A stretch of DNA of 64,000 nt from Epilithonimonas sp042695135 (GCF_042695135.1 NZ_CP170547.1:3162001-3226000); one strand, 5' to 3'. Counted from the stretch's first letter, positions 16,963-26,225 are shown. The notes: generated by a model from the sequence alone, not told the origin. A program made the numbers and translations.

Positions 16963-18369
16963 CTATTGAATCTTATGTTCTGTGGACTTAAATCCGATTT
17001 TTTTGAGTCCGTTTCTGATCTCCGGTGCATTCATGAAAAGATCCCATAACAATCCGGAGCGGTAATTCTCTATCATTGGCGCAATAGTCCCTTGATCTAT
17101 AGCGAGATATCGCGGTGTAGTCCAATCGTCATAATTGATGGATGTAGCGTCGTAAGGGCCGGCCTGTCCGATGAATTTTGGTTTTTCTTCGTATAAAAAT
17201 CTTAGAAAAGCTGTTGATTCTTTTGGTGTGTAAGGCATAGAGCTGAGCGCGGCAGTAGGGACAATAACACCTAAATCCTCTTTCATAGGCTGATGAGCAG
17301 CGTAACCGACTGAGCCATCTTTGTTCCTGGTATAACCTGCGGTGAGTCCCCAATATTTCTCGGAATAGCCTTTGAATTTGTAAGGATTTTCCAGACAATA
17401 TTTGTAATCGATTAAAACCTGATTCCGGTTGAGATCCCAATAACTTTTCACATATTGATCCGAAAGCCCTCTTGGATCCAGGCCTAAATATGAATATTGC
17501 GACCAGAATAGCGGACCACCAAATTCTTCTGCATAATTGTGTTTTACGTAGAGAGGCAGTCCGTATTTTGTTTTGTCGGTTGTATAAGTTCCGTTGCGTG
17601 TCCAGCCTTTGTTATAGGTTTCGGAATCTATGGAATAATCTGGTGAAGATGCTGCTAAAACATAAGTTATCAGGCACTCGTTATAACCTTCCAGCGGAAA
17701 ATTCATTTCCCAGCCGTAAGTAGGAGACCAATGCCAGTACAAAACTTTTTGTCCGCCTTTTGTGTACCAATTCCACTCTACGCCTTTCCAGAGTTTGTCC
17801 ATTTTTGCCGCAAGCGCTTTTTCTTCCGGATTTCCGTTTTTAAAATATTCTCGGACACAAATGATTCCTTGTGTTAAGAATGCTGTCTCCACCAAATCTC
17901 CACCGTTATCTTTTTTACCAAACGGGACAACTTTGCCCGTCTCGCCATTGATCCAATGCGACCAGGCACCGTGAAAACGGTCTGCTTTTTCAAGAAAATC
18001 TGCAATATGATTTAATCTCCTGACCGCTTCCTGACGGGGAATAAATTTTCTGTCGACACCAACCAAAATTGTCATCAATCCAAAGCCTGAACCTCCGGTT
18101 GTCACAACGTGTTTGTCATTGTCGGGATAGATATTATCCTCGTGATAGCGCTCTCTTCCCAGCATAGATTTTGGTTCTGCAAAATCCCAAAAATATTTGA
18201 GGGCGTCGCTTTGAACTTTGTCCATGAGTTGGTTGTCTGTGGGGCTTTTTTGAACAGAATTTTTATCGGACTGATTTTCTGATGATTGTGAGGATTTGCA
18301 GGAAAATAATCCTAAAGATGCCAAAAAAACTCTTGCTACAATATTTTTCATTAAAAGAATATTTTTCAA
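16963..18369 (-). CDS. GH144-type endo-beta-1,2-glucanase lipoprotein (glucoamylase-like domain)
   Basis: A 468-residue predicted surface or periplasmic lipoprotein. The signal ends in LFSC (Cys24), then a Ser/Asn/Lys-rich spacer leads to the catalytic domain from about residue 50 to the end. Features of the glucoamylase-like (PF10091/GH144) family are DALKYFWDFAEP, TTGGSGFGLM, GGDLVETAFLTQG, WHWSPTYGWEMNFPL and GYNECLITYVLAASS. Characterised GH144 enzymes cut linear beta-1,2-glucan to sophoro-oligosaccharides. The start is ambiguous: MKNILLMKNIVAR offers ATG at 18369 or 18351. It follows SusD by 60 bases with a hairpin between. Confidence 0.85.
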   Translation of the reverse strand: MKNILLMKNIVARVFLASLGLFSCKSSQSSENQSDKNSVQKSPTDNQLMDKVQSDALKYFWDFAEPKSMLGRERYHEDNIYPDNDKHVVTTGGSGFGLMTILVGVDRKFIPRQEAVRRLNHIADFLEKADRFHGAWSHWINGETGKVVPFGKKDNGGDLVETAFLTQGIICVREYFKNGNPEEKALAAKMDKLWKGVEWNWYTKGGQKVLYWHWSPTYGWEMNFPLEGYNECLITYVLAASSPDYSIDSETYNKGWTRNGTYTTDKTKYGLPLYVKHNYAEEFGGPLFWSQYSYLGLDPRGLSDQYVKSYWDLNRNQVLIDYKYCLENPYKFKGYSEKYWGLTAGYTRNKDGSVGYAAHQPMKEDLGVIVPTAALSSMPYTPKESTAFLRFLYEEKPKFIGQAGPYDATSINYDDWTTPRYLAIDQGTIAPMIENYRSGLLWDLFMNAPEIRNGLKKIGFKSTEHKIQ

Positions 18370-18380
18370 ATTTAATCTAA

Positions 18381-18410
18381 AAAAAGAGGAGAATAAATCC
18401 TCCTCTTTTT
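18381..18410 (-). terminator. Hairpin between the susD-like and GH144 genes
   Basis: AAAAAGAGGA (18381-18390) pairs perfectly with TCCTCTTTTT (18401-18410), with a 10-base loop and a following A/T run. Inside the PUL it may attenuate transcription from SusCD into the hydrolase genes. Confidence 0.7.
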
Positions 18411-18429
18411 AATATTAATTACAATACTA

Positions 18430-19851
18430 TTAATTGTAACCTGGGTTTTGCGTCAAAACGCCTTTGCTATCGGTAATTGCTCTCAAAGGAATTGGAAACA
18501 ATTCATTTTTGCCACTTTTGAACCCTAATGGTCCTAATACTGTAGCAGCCTGGCCAGTTCTTACAAGATCTGGGAATCTATCCATTTCCATTGCCAATTC
18601 TACTCTTCTTTCTTGCCATATTGCTGTTCTGAGAGCGCCTTGACCAGATGCAGTTGTATTACCAAGCTGAGCTCTGTTTCGCACTAAATTAATGTTGGTA
18701 ATGGCAGCAGAGGTATTTCCTAATTCGTTGGCTGCTTCTGCATTAATTAAAAGGATATCAGCAAATCTAAGAATTCTTAAATTTTGGATTGAACCGTAAC
18801 CACAAGCATTATTGTTAAGAGATGTAGGCACATATACCTTTTGATTCCAAGAATTTCCTGCCTGTGGATCTCCTTTTTTAATCAGATCACCTTCTGGGGT
18901 AGTTTCGCCCTCTCTCAAAATTGATAACTCTTTTCTCACATCACCTGGTTCAAATGCATTTTCCAAAGCTTGAGTGGGAGTAAAAAAGCCCCATCCAAAT
19001 TGATTTCTCACACCCTGTACTTCTGCATATTGACTACCTCCAAACTCTGCAGAACATCCGCAGTTAACTTCAAAAACAGATTCTGTCCCGAACTCCCCTG
19101 CAGGTCTGAATAAATGGTTGAAATCAGGGTCTAATTTATACCCCATTCCGATTACTAAATTAGAAGTATCATAAGCTTTTTGATAATCCTTCATATAAAG
19201 ATAAACTTTTGAAAGTAATCCCAAAGCACCACCTTTTGTCACTCTTCCTTCCTGACCTGCAGGATAGGTTTGTGGCAATATGGCTGAGGCTTCTGTCAAA
19301 TCTTTAACTATAAAGGCATATACTTCTGCTGCCGTATTTCTTGGCTGTATGTAATTGGTTTGCAAACCGTCAAAGATTGGAACACCACCATAGATTCTTA
19401 CCAAATTAAAATAGAAATACGCTCTTAACATTTTAGCCTCAGCAACCAATCTGTTTTTAAGCGTTGTATCCATATCGATATTTGGAACATTTGTAATCAC
19501 CTGATTAGCTCTTTGTACAGCCTGCCACTGTCCAGTCCAATATCCGTGAACTCCATCATCACTAATTGTAAATGAAAAGTTATCATAAGCATTGATAAAA
19601 GATGCATCTCCAGGATTGGAACCTTTCTCAACATCATCTCCTGTTACGCCAAATACGTATTGAGCAGGAAAACCTGTATTTTCCCAACTTCTTAAGAAAC
19701 TGTAAATAGCATTAGTTGCCTGCATTGCATCAGACTCTGTTTTGAAGAAATCCTCTACATCTACAGTTCCTTCGTTTTTAATATCTACAAAATCATCACT
19801 ACAGCTTGCGATTAGTGAAAATATAGATAGTGTTAAAAATATTTTTTTCAT
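18430..19851 (-). CDS. SusD/RagB-family glycan-binding lipoprotein
   Basis: The surface lipoprotein that captures oligosaccharide for its SusC partner. Its 473 residues have a signal peptide ending IASC (Cys17), an N-terminal SusD-like domain (NAIYSFLRSWENTGF) with helical TPR-like repeats, and the C-terminal RagB/SusD block (RFADILLINAEAANELG, RNRAQLG, WQERRVELAMEMDRFPDL). It ends with the typical short YPIP-like region (ELFPIPLRAI) and NPGYN. It lies 10 bases downstream of the susC-like gene, so it is cotranscribed. Confidence 0.93.
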   Translation of the reverse strand: MKKIFLTLSIFSLIASCSDDFVDIKNEGTVDVEDFFKTESDAMQATNAIYSFLRSWENTGFPAQYVFGVTGDDVEKGSNPGDASFINAYDNFSFTISDDGVHGYWTGQWQAVQRANQVITNVPNIDMDTTLKNRLVAEAKMLRAYFYFNLVRIYGGVPIFDGLQTNYIQPRNTAAEVYAFIVKDLTEASAILPQTYPAGQEGRVTKGGALGLLSKVYLYMKDYQKAYDTSNLVIGMGYKLDPDFNHLFRPAGEFGTESVFEVNCGCSAEFGGSQYAEVQGVRNQFGWGFFTPTQALENAFEPGDVRKELSILREGETTPEGDLIKKGDPQAGNSWNQKVYVPTSLNNNACGYGSIQNLRILRFADILLINAEAANELGNTSAAITNINLVRNRAQLGNTTASGQGALRTAIWQERRVELAMEMDRFPDLVRTGQAATVLGPLGFKSGKNELFPIPLRAITDSKGVLTQNPGYN

Positions 19852-19861
19852 GATTTTCTAA

Positions 19862-22675
19862 TTAAAATGTTAAGTTCATACCCATTGTATAAATCGCAGA
19901 AATAGGATAAATATTATTATCAATACCCATCTGAACTCTATCCGTATTCATAATCTCCGGAGAGAAGCCATTATATTTGAAACTAGTCCAAGGATTTTGT
20001 GCACTTAGATAGATTCTAAACTTTTTAACAGATAAGGATTCCGCAATAGTCTTTGAAAAGTTATAACCAACCTGGATATTTCTAATTCTAAAGTAACTGC
20101 CATCTTCTACATAAAAACTACTTGGTAAAATAATAGATTGATTAGAGGTGATCATAGAATTGGTATTGGAAGTTCCTTCACCGTGCCATCTGTTATTGTA
20201 CATATCAAGATCCCAGCTCTCATTTCCATAACGTTGTTCTCTGTTATAATTATAGATTTTGTTACCAAATACACCTTGGAAATCAATACCAAAATCAATA
20301 GAATGAACATTAAGGTTAAGACCAAAACCGTAAGTTCCCTTTGGAATTGGACTTCCTAAGAATGTTTTATCTCTTGTATCAATTACGCCATTCCCATCTA
20401 GATCTGAAAACTTAAACCAACCAGCTTTTGCTCCAGTTTGACCGGATGCTGCTGCTTCTGCATCAGTTTGAAATACACCTGCTACTTCATACCCATAGTA
20501 TGACCCAACTGCTTGTCCAGCTTGTAACCTAACAATAGAATTACCAAATAAGCTAGCTCCAGTTTCTAAAAATGATCCACCATAAACATCTGTAATTTCA
20601 TTTTTAAGTGATGTGAAATTACCATAGAATCCAAATTTTACACTCTCGCTGATATCGGTATTATAGTTTGCAGAAACCTCGAACCCTTTATTTCTAAAAG
20701 AGTAAGCATTCGTAACAAAGTTATTTGGATTACTTGCTCCGGAAATAGTTCCTTGAGAAACACCATAAACAATATCTTTTGATTCTTTGTTATAATAAGT
20801 TCCTTCGATTTTCAGTTTATTATTCAGCAAAGCCATTTCTACACCGAAATCTGATCCTTTTGTAGTTTCCCAACCAATAGAAGTATCAACAAGTAAATCG
20901 ATAGTTTGGGAAGGAGCACCAGTATTTCCATAATATGCACCTCCTATTATCGATGTGATTTTATCATACTTTCTACCGATATTTGGATTTCCTAATTCAC
21001 CGTAGCTTGCTCTTAATTTTAACAAATTAAAAACATTCTGTTCACTCATGAAACCTTCTTTAGAAACAACCCAACCAATACTTACTGCAGGAAATGTCTT
21101 ATATCTATCGCTAGAAACCTGTGATGTTGCGTCCCTACGTAAAGAAGCATTCAAGAGGTATTTCCCTTCATAATCATAATTGATTCTGCCAAAGAAAGAT
21201 TCTATTCTTGACTGGCTTTGTGTAACTTCCGGAATAGCATCTTTAGCTACTAAAGTTGTATTATAATGTAATATATCTGTTCCGTTAAAAATATTCAATG
21301 AACCATTTGTACCATCATAGTTTACATTTTTCGCAGAATAATAATCTTCTGACCTGGAATCTCTAACTCTTGAAAAACCTGCCAACAATTCTAGATTATG
21401 ATTTCCAAAACTCTTCCTCCAATTAACGGTATTATCCCAAACATAGTTTCTATATCTGTTGTTTCTAGTTACCAAATTAGAAATAGAAGCTTGCGGCGTG
21501 TAAGTTATAGCAGGTGTATATTCATATTGACTAGGACTATAATTGTCGCTAGTATAACTACTTCTAAAAGTGAAATCTTTCAAGAACTTAATTTCTGCCC
21601 AAACATTGTTTAGCATTCTGTCCTGTCTTGTCTGTGATCTGAATAGATCCAGTTGCGCTCTAGGATTCGTGATGGAATATCCATTGAAAAACTGGTAACT
21701 TCCTGTTGCAGGATCCATTGCCGGGAATAATGGAGGTGCATTACGCGCATTTAACAAAGGGTTTTGAGCAGTATCCGTACGTGTTTTGGAATAAGAGAAA
21801 TTATCTCCAATTGTGATATTGTCAGTAATTTTATAGCTAAGATTCAATTTTGTATTAAATCTGTTAAAACCACTGCCTGAATTGATTCCTTGCCCTGCAG
21901 CCAAATTACCTTCATCCTGAAGATATCCTACACTACCATAATAATTCAATTTTCCTAAACTTCCTGATGCAGAGAAATCATTAGAATTAATAATGCTTGT
22001 TCTGAAAATCTCTTTGAACCATTCTGTATCAGCAGGGAAATCTGCTCTACTAATTGATCCCGCAGATGATCCATTATCATTCATCAATTTTTCATTGTAC
22101 AATTCAACATATTGGTCGGCGTTCACCATTTTTGGAACATTGGTCACAGTCTTAATTCCTAAATAAGAATTAACATTAAAGACAGGCTTTCCTTTCCCGC
22201 TTTTAGTTTTGATGATTACAGCCCCATTTGCAGCTTTTGCTCCGAAAATCGCTAAAGAAGATGGATCTTTCAAAACACTCATAGACTCTATATCCTGAGG
22301 ATTAAGAAAAGAAATATCTTCCGTTATCATTCCATCCACGATAAAAACCGTATTACCAGTTAGTGAACCAATACCTCTGATATCTACCCTTGGAGAGCCT
22401 CCAGGTGTACCAGAAGTCACGACATTAACTCCGGCAAGTTTTCCTTGGACAGAGTTTAAGGGGTTCGCATTCGGTTTATCTGCCAAATCTTTGGCACTTA
22501 TAATACCGATACTTCCCGTAACATTCTCTTTTTTCTGTGTTCCATATCCAATCACAACTACCTCCTCGATTTTGTTTTCTTTAGTGGCAGTGTCCTGTGT
22601 GGATTGAGCATGTAAATTGCCTCCAAAATATATTGCGGCAATTAACAATGGTAATTTCACATAATTTTTTCTCAT
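19862..22675 (-). CDS. SusC/RagA TonB-dependent outer-membrane transporter
   Basis: A 937-residue outer-membrane importer that works with the adjacent SusD to take up oligosaccharides using TonB energy. After the signal peptide (to LHAQS) the protein goes almost directly into the IEEVVVIGYGTQKKEN TonB-box/plug entry. The plug includes NPLNSVQGKLAGVNV, GSPRVDIRGIGS and PSSLAIFGAKAANGAVIIKTK. The barrel ends in a terminal Phe (MGMNLTF). It lacks the carboxypeptidase-regulatory-like domain of about 80 residues that most SusC proteins carry before the plug. It is the first gene of the PUL. Confidence 0.93.
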   Translation of the reverse strand: MRKNYVKLPLLIAAIYFGGNLHAQSTQDTATKENKIEEVVVIGYGTQKKENVTGSIGIISAKDLADKPNANPLNSVQGKLAGVNVVTSGTPGGSPRVDIRGIGSLTGNTVFIVDGMITEDISFLNPQDIESMSVLKDPSSLAIFGAKAANGAVIIKTKSGKGKPVFNVNSYLGIKTVTNVPKMVNADQYVELYNEKLMNDNGSSAGSISRADFPADTEWFKEIFRTSIINSNDFSASGSLGKLNYYGSVGYLQDEGNLAAGQGINSGSGFNRFNTKLNLSYKITDNITIGDNFSYSKTRTDTAQNPLLNARNAPPLFPAMDPATGSYQFFNGYSITNPRAQLDLFRSQTRQDRMLNNVWAEIKFLKDFTFRSSYTSDNYSPSQYEYTPAITYTPQASISNLVTRNNRYRNYVWDNTVNWRKSFGNHNLELLAGFSRVRDSRSEDYYSAKNVNYDGTNGSLNIFNGTDILHYNTTLVAKDAIPEVTQSQSRIESFFGRINYDYEGKYLLNASLRRDATSQVSSDRYKTFPAVSIGWVVSKEGFMSEQNVFNLLKLRASYGELGNPNIGRKYDKITSIIGGAYYGNTGAPSQTIDLLVDTSIGWETTKGSDFGVEMALLNNKLKIEGTYYNKESKDIVYGVSQGTISGASNPNNFVTNAYSFRNKGFEVSANYNTDISESVKFGFYGNFTSLKNEITDVYGGSFLETGASLFGNSIVRLQAGQAVGSYYGYEVAGVFQTDAEAAASGQTGAKAGWFKFSDLDGNGVIDTRDKTFLGSPIPKGTYGFGLNLNVHSIDFGIDFQGVFGNKIYNYNREQRYGNESWDLDMYNNRWHGEGTSNTNSMITSNQSIILPSSFYVEDGSYFRIRNIQVGYNFSKTIAESLSVKKFRIYLSAQNPWTSFKYNGFSPEIMNTDRVQMGIDNNIYPISAIYTMGMNLTF

Positions 22676-22703
22676 AATATTCTTATGTATTATTTTCTTA
22701 GTC

Positions 22704-22730
22704 CGAATATATATAAATTTTTAACATCAA
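22704..22730 (-). promoter_or_regulatory. Candidate promoter of the SusCD locus
   Basis: On the minus strand TTG (22730-22728) is followed after 16 bases by TATATTCG (22711-22704), close to the -33/-7 pattern. The predicted 5' UTR is about 20-25 bases. The 250-base gap to the divergent ferritin gene is otherwise very AT-rich. No regulator gene is adjacent. Confidence 0.35.
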
Positions 22731-22932
22731 GTTAATTTTTATTAACAATTGCATAAAATATTGATTTTCAAATTAATAAAAACAAAATATCAAGTTATTT
22801 TAATTAAATACAAATAAAAAAATTCCCCATTTATGGCTCAATATTTGTCTTTTTAAGAAAAATAAAAACTTATTGCTTCAAAATGAGCCAATAAAAATTT
22901 TAAAATTTATAGCAATTACAAATATTTGGAAT

Positions 22933-23487
22933 ATGAATACGAATAGATTATCTGGTCAAATGCAGGAAGCATTGATAAAACAAATGACAAAAGAGGCTCA
23001 CGCTTCGCAAATTTTTCTTTCATACGGTTGCTGGGCAGACGTAAAAGGCTACGGAGGAATTGCTAATTTTTTATACCGACACTCGCAAGAAGAAAGAAAT
23101 CATATGATAAAGTTTATGCGGTATATTCTGGACAGAGGTGGCGAAGCAAGAGTAGAAGCAATCCCTGCCCCACCGGAAAATCCTCGAAACCTGACGGACG
23201 CTTTTAACAAAGTTTTTGAACATGAGGTAGATAATACAACAGCTATCTATGAGATCGTGAATCTCTCTTTCGAAGAAAAAGACTGGGCCACCTGGAACTT
23301 TATGCAATGGTTTGTAAAAGAACAAATTGAAGAAGAAAAATTAGCACTTGAATTGATTGATAAATTAAAAATTGCCGGCGGAGACAGTGCATCGGATGAA
23401 TCTCTATTCTCTCTGGATAAGGCTTTGGAATCAGCTCCGGATGACGTTTCGTTGCCACAGGATGCTACCGCTGAAAACCCTTCTTAA
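22933..23487 (+). CDS. ftnA: Ferritin
   Basis: An iron-storage protein forming a 24-subunit shell, 184 residues from the ATG at 22933. Ferroxidase-site residues are visible: Glu21 (MTKEAHAS), Glu54 and His57 (QEERNH), with further Glu residues in FEHEVDN and EQIEEEK. The C-terminus has an extension (SLDKALESAPDDVSL) of low complexity. The longer reading adds 20 residues that do not resemble ferritins, so I prefer the downstream ATG. Divergent from the SusC gene, followed by a terminator. Confidence 0.92.
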   Translation: MNTNRLSGQMQEALIKQMTKEAHASQIFLSYGCWADVKGYGGIANFLYRHSQEERNHMIKFMRYILDRGGEARVEAIPAPPENPRNLTDAFNKVFEHEVDNTTAIYEIVNLSFEEKDWATWNFMQWFVKEQIEEEKLALELIDKLKIAGGDSASDESLFSLDKALESAPDDVSLPQDATAENPS

Positions 23488-23514
23488 ATACAAAAATAAA
23501 TATCACTAACTTTG

Positions 23515-23542
23515 ATCTCCGTTTTTTTACGGAGATTTTTTA
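23515..23542 (+). terminator. Terminator of the ferritin gene
   Basis: ATCTCCGT (23515-23522) pairs with ACGGAGAT (23529-23536), followed by TTTTTTA. A TAACTTTG (-7-like) box overlaps its left edge and could belong to the next gene. Confidence 0.75.
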
Positions 23543-23569
23543 TTAATTCAATATTCATATATAAGCAAG

Positions 23570-23875
23570 ATGGCAAATATCATAGAAAGCAATCACGATA
23601 ATCAGGAAGATTTTTACAAATCACTTAAAGAAAAACTGGAGCAGCAGCACAACTTTCCGGAAGAATATCTTTTTAAATTCATTGTTCCCGGCGACTCTGA
23701 AAAAATAACGGAAATCATCCGGGTTTTTGATGGGCTTAAATACACCTTATCAAACAGAGAAAGTTCCAAAGGAAAATACACTTCTGTTTCTTTACAATGC
23801 TTTGTGATGGATGCAGATCAGGTTATTGATATTTATCAAAGAGTAGCGAAGATTGAAAATGTGATGATGCTGTAA
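23570..23875 (+). CDS. DUF493 (YbeD-like) family protein
   Basis: A 101-residue cytoplasmic protein of the DUF493/YbeD family with an ACT-like alpha/beta fold. The pattern KLEQQHNFPEEYLFKFIVPG, then GKYTSVSLQCFVMDADQVIDIYQR, and a hydrophobic end (VMML) fits the family. In other bacteria it may have a regulatory role, but function is not established. It stands between the ferritin gene and a 48-residue basic ORF on the same strand. Confidence 0.85.
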   Translation: MANIIESNHDNQEDFYKSLKEKLEQQHNFPEEYLFKFIVPGDSEKITEIIRVFDGLKYTLSNRESSKGKYTSVSLQCFVMDADQVIDIYQRVAKIENVMML

Positions 23876-23916
23876 GATTGGTTTGAAACTTGTATTTTTA
23901 ATTCAAATTTAATATT

Positions 23917-24063
23917 ATGAAAAAGTCATTTTTCAAATTTCTAAATAAAATCAACAAAGTTGTTTTACCCAAATTAAGCGATAAAGATCCTGCCAAACTA
24001 ACCAAAATCCAAAAAGGAATCTTGGCGTACCGATATTTTGTCGTGATCAATTCGATGAATTAA
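23917..24063 (+). CDS. Small basic protein (48 aa)
   Basis: This 48-codon ORF begins MKKSFFKFLNKIN and ends VVINSMN. It is basic (about 10 Lys), with an amphipathic N-terminal helix, a KDPAKLTKIQKG middle and a YRYFVV hydrophobic end. It starts 41 bases after the DUF493 stop on the same strand. I recall similar short proteins in Chryseobacterium genomes but know no function. Small size and composition leave the call tentative. Confidence 0.55.
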   Translation: MKKSFFKFLNKINKVVLPKLSDKDPAKLTKIQKGILAYRYFVVINSMN

Positions 24064-24096
24064 ATTTTTCTTACAGATGATTACTGATATCAGGAA

Positions 24097-25188
24097 CTAT
24101 TTAATTTTAAAAATCAGTTTTCTGCAAACTTCATACAAAGATTTTTCAATAAGCAGATAAATAATTATTGAACAAATCCACAATAAAACAAAATTGCGGT
24201 CAGGAAGATAAATGTAAGATTTCAGTTTCATATTGAAATAGCTCAGATGAATCAAATAGAAAACAAATGAAGCATTGCCCAGAAGCATAAAAAACCTTGT
24301 AGAAAGCAACTTTGAAATAATCGTTTTTTCTGACATCAAACCCCAAAAGAAAACTGCTATTGCAACGGGTAAAAGAAACTCGTGAATGAGTCTTCCTTCC
24401 CATCTTTCTACACCATGAACAAAATTATTTCTGGCAAAAAAAGCAATAGCAATAATGAGTATAAAGATCGAGATTCCACCAGCAAGTGTGGGCTTTTTCA
24501 GATTTTTTAAAAACTGAACTCCCTTTTCTTTTTTCATTAAGAAAGCAAGCAACATCCCAAAGAAAAACTCTGCACTCCGACCAAAAAATGTGCTGCCCAC
24601 CATAAATTTTAAAGGATACAAAAATCCTTTTGGATTTCCATTATACCAGTGAAGTCCATAACCAATCGACCAACCTAAAAGGAAGAATCCAATTAAAAAC
24701 AGAATACATTTTTTCCAGCTTTTCTTCAACAAAAGAAACAACAATGGAGAAAGTAAATAAAAGAAAAATTCTACGGTTAGAGACCATGCCTGAACGATTC
24801 CTGAAACTGAGTATCCTTCAAACAAAGAATAAAAAAGTGAATATTGTAAAAAATAAGTATCAAGATCTTTAGAATAAGACTTGTCAAGGAAATAACAACT
24901 TAACAAAATCCAGTACAGCGGAAAAATTCTTGCAATCCGAAGCAGAATATATTTTAAATATGATTTTTTAGAATCTAATGGCTTTTCTTCATAGCGGTAA
25001 GCCAGCAAAAATCCACTCAGAACGAAGAAAATGGTAACACCAATATGCCATTCGCTGATGAAACGCATCACCACAAAAGGAAGATCATGACGCCAATATT
25101 TGCGATTATGATACACAAAAACCATGATCGCTGCAACAGCGCGCATTCCCGTGAGAGCATCAAATTTATTTTTGTTGAGATTTTCCAA
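24097..25188 (-). CDS. Acyltransferase-3 family membrane protein
   Basis: A 363-residue membrane O-acyltransferase with about ten helices. FDALTGMRAVAAIMVFVYHN at residues 8-27 has the conserved R and H, and IFFVLSGFLLAYRYE follows. VQAWSLTVEFFFYLLSPL is the conserved W-S-L-x-V-E-F/H motif. The start codon is TTG at 25188; a stop lies two codons upstream and no ATG precedes the first motif. It differs from the other acyltransferase at 2853 in sequence but has the same layout. Likely modifies surface polysaccharide or lipid. Confidence 0.83.
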   Translation of the reverse strand: MENLNKNKFDALTGMRAVAAIMVFVYHNRKYWRHDLPFVVMRFISEWHIGVTIFFVLSGFLLAYRYEEKPLDSKKSYLKYILLRIARIFPLYWILLSCYFLDKSYSKDLDTYFLQYSLFYSLFEGYSVSGIVQAWSLTVEFFFYLLSPLLFLLLKKSWKKCILFLIGFFLLGWSIGYGLHWYNGNPKGFLYPLKFMVGSTFFGRSAEFFFGMLLAFLMKKEKGVQFLKNLKKPTLAGGISIFILIIAIAFFARNNFVHGVERWEGRLIHEFLLPVAIAVFFWGLMSEKTIISKLLSTRFFMLLGNASFVFYLIHLSYFNMKLKSYIYLPDRNFVLLWICSIIIYLLIEKSLYEVCRKLIFKIK

Positions 25189-25202
25189 AAGCTAAAAAAA
25201 AT

Positions 25203-25227
25203 AAAAGGCTTACATAAGAAGCCTTTT
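25203..25227. terminator. Hairpin AAAAGGCTT / AAGCCTTTT
   Basis: Stem 25203-25211 with 25219-25227, 7-base loop, T-rich exit on both strands. It terminates the DHS-like gene on the minus strand and separates it from the acyltransferase. Confidence 0.75.
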
Positions 25228-25250
25228 ATCTGAAATTTATATTAATTCAA

Positions 25251-26225
25251 TTAAGAATTCTCCAAAATATAGCTGAACATCAATGGTGCACAGATCGTTG
25301 CATCACTTTCCACGATGAATTTCGGTGTCGTAATATCTAATTTTCCCCAAGTGATTTTCTCATTCGGAACGGCTCCGGAATAGGATCCGTAAGAAGTCGT
25401 AGAATCCGAGATCTGACAGAAATAACTCCAGAACGGAATATCATGCATTTCCATATCCTGATACAACATCGGAACCACACAAATTGGAAAATCGCCGGCA
25501 ATTCCACCGCCAACCTGGAAGAAGCCTACCCCTTTTCCACCGGAATTTTTCGGATACCAATCAGCCAGATAAGCCATATATTCGATTCCTGATTTCATAG
25601 TTGAAAACTTCAAATCTCCTTTGATACAATAAGACGTGAAAATATTTCCCATTGTAGAATCTTCCCAACCTGGAACCACGATCGGAAGGTTTCTCTCAGC
25701 TGCTGCGATCATCCAGGAATTCTCTCTCGGGATTTCGTAATACTGCTCAAGAACACCCGATAGGATCATTTTGTACATATACTCGTGCGGGAAATATCTT
25801 TCGCCCTTTTCGTCGGCATCTTTCCATATTTCGTAGATATGTTTCTGCAATCTTCTGAACGCTTCTTCTTCCGGAATACAGGTATCAGTCACTCTATTGA
25901 GTCCTCTTTCCAAAAGCCCCCACTCTTCCTGAGGTGTAAGATCTCTATAATGCGGAACTCTTTCGTAATGAGAATGCGCTACAAGATTCATCAGATCTTC
26001 TTCTAAGTTTGCTCCTGTACAAGAAATAAAATCCACTTTTCCCTGACGGATCATCTCAGCTAAAATTTTCCCTAATTCAGCTGTTGACATTGCGCCGGCA
26101 AGCGTAATCATCATTTTTCCACCGTCTTTTAAGTGCGCAACATATGCTTTGGAAGCATCTACCAACGCCGCAGCATTGAAGTGCAGATAATATTTTTCTA
26201 TGAACTCAGTAATCGGTTTGCTCAT
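25251..26225 (-). CDS. Deoxyhypusine synthase-family protein
   Basis: A 324-residue cytoplasmic enzyme with the deoxyhypusine synthase fold, which uses NAD and a polyamine to move a 4-aminobutyl group. NAD-binding segments include TLAGAMSTAE, SCTGANLEED and QVGGGIAGDFP. The lysine that forms the covalent intermediate is conserved as Lys295 in ITWGKLD. Bacteria have no eIF5A, so the acceptor must be something else. Some bacterial homologues make homospermidine. It is monocistronic with its own terminator. The reaction in this organism is not determined by sequence. Confidence 0.85.
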   Translation of the reverse strand: MSKPITEFIEKYYLHFNAAALVDASKAYVAHLKDGGKMMITLAGAMSTAELGKILAEMIRQGKVDFISCTGANLEEDLMNLVAHSHYERVPHYRDLTPQEEWGLLERGLNRVTDTCIPEEEAFRRLQKHIYEIWKDADEKGERYFPHEYMYKMILSGVLEQYYEIPRENSWMIAAAERNLPIVVPGWEDSTMGNIFTSYCIKGDLKFSTMKSGIEYMAYLADWYPKNSGGKGVGFFQVGGGIAGDFPICVVPMLYQDMEMHDIPFWSYFCQISDSTTSYGSYSGAVPNEKITWGKLDITTPKFIVESDATICAPLMFSYILENS

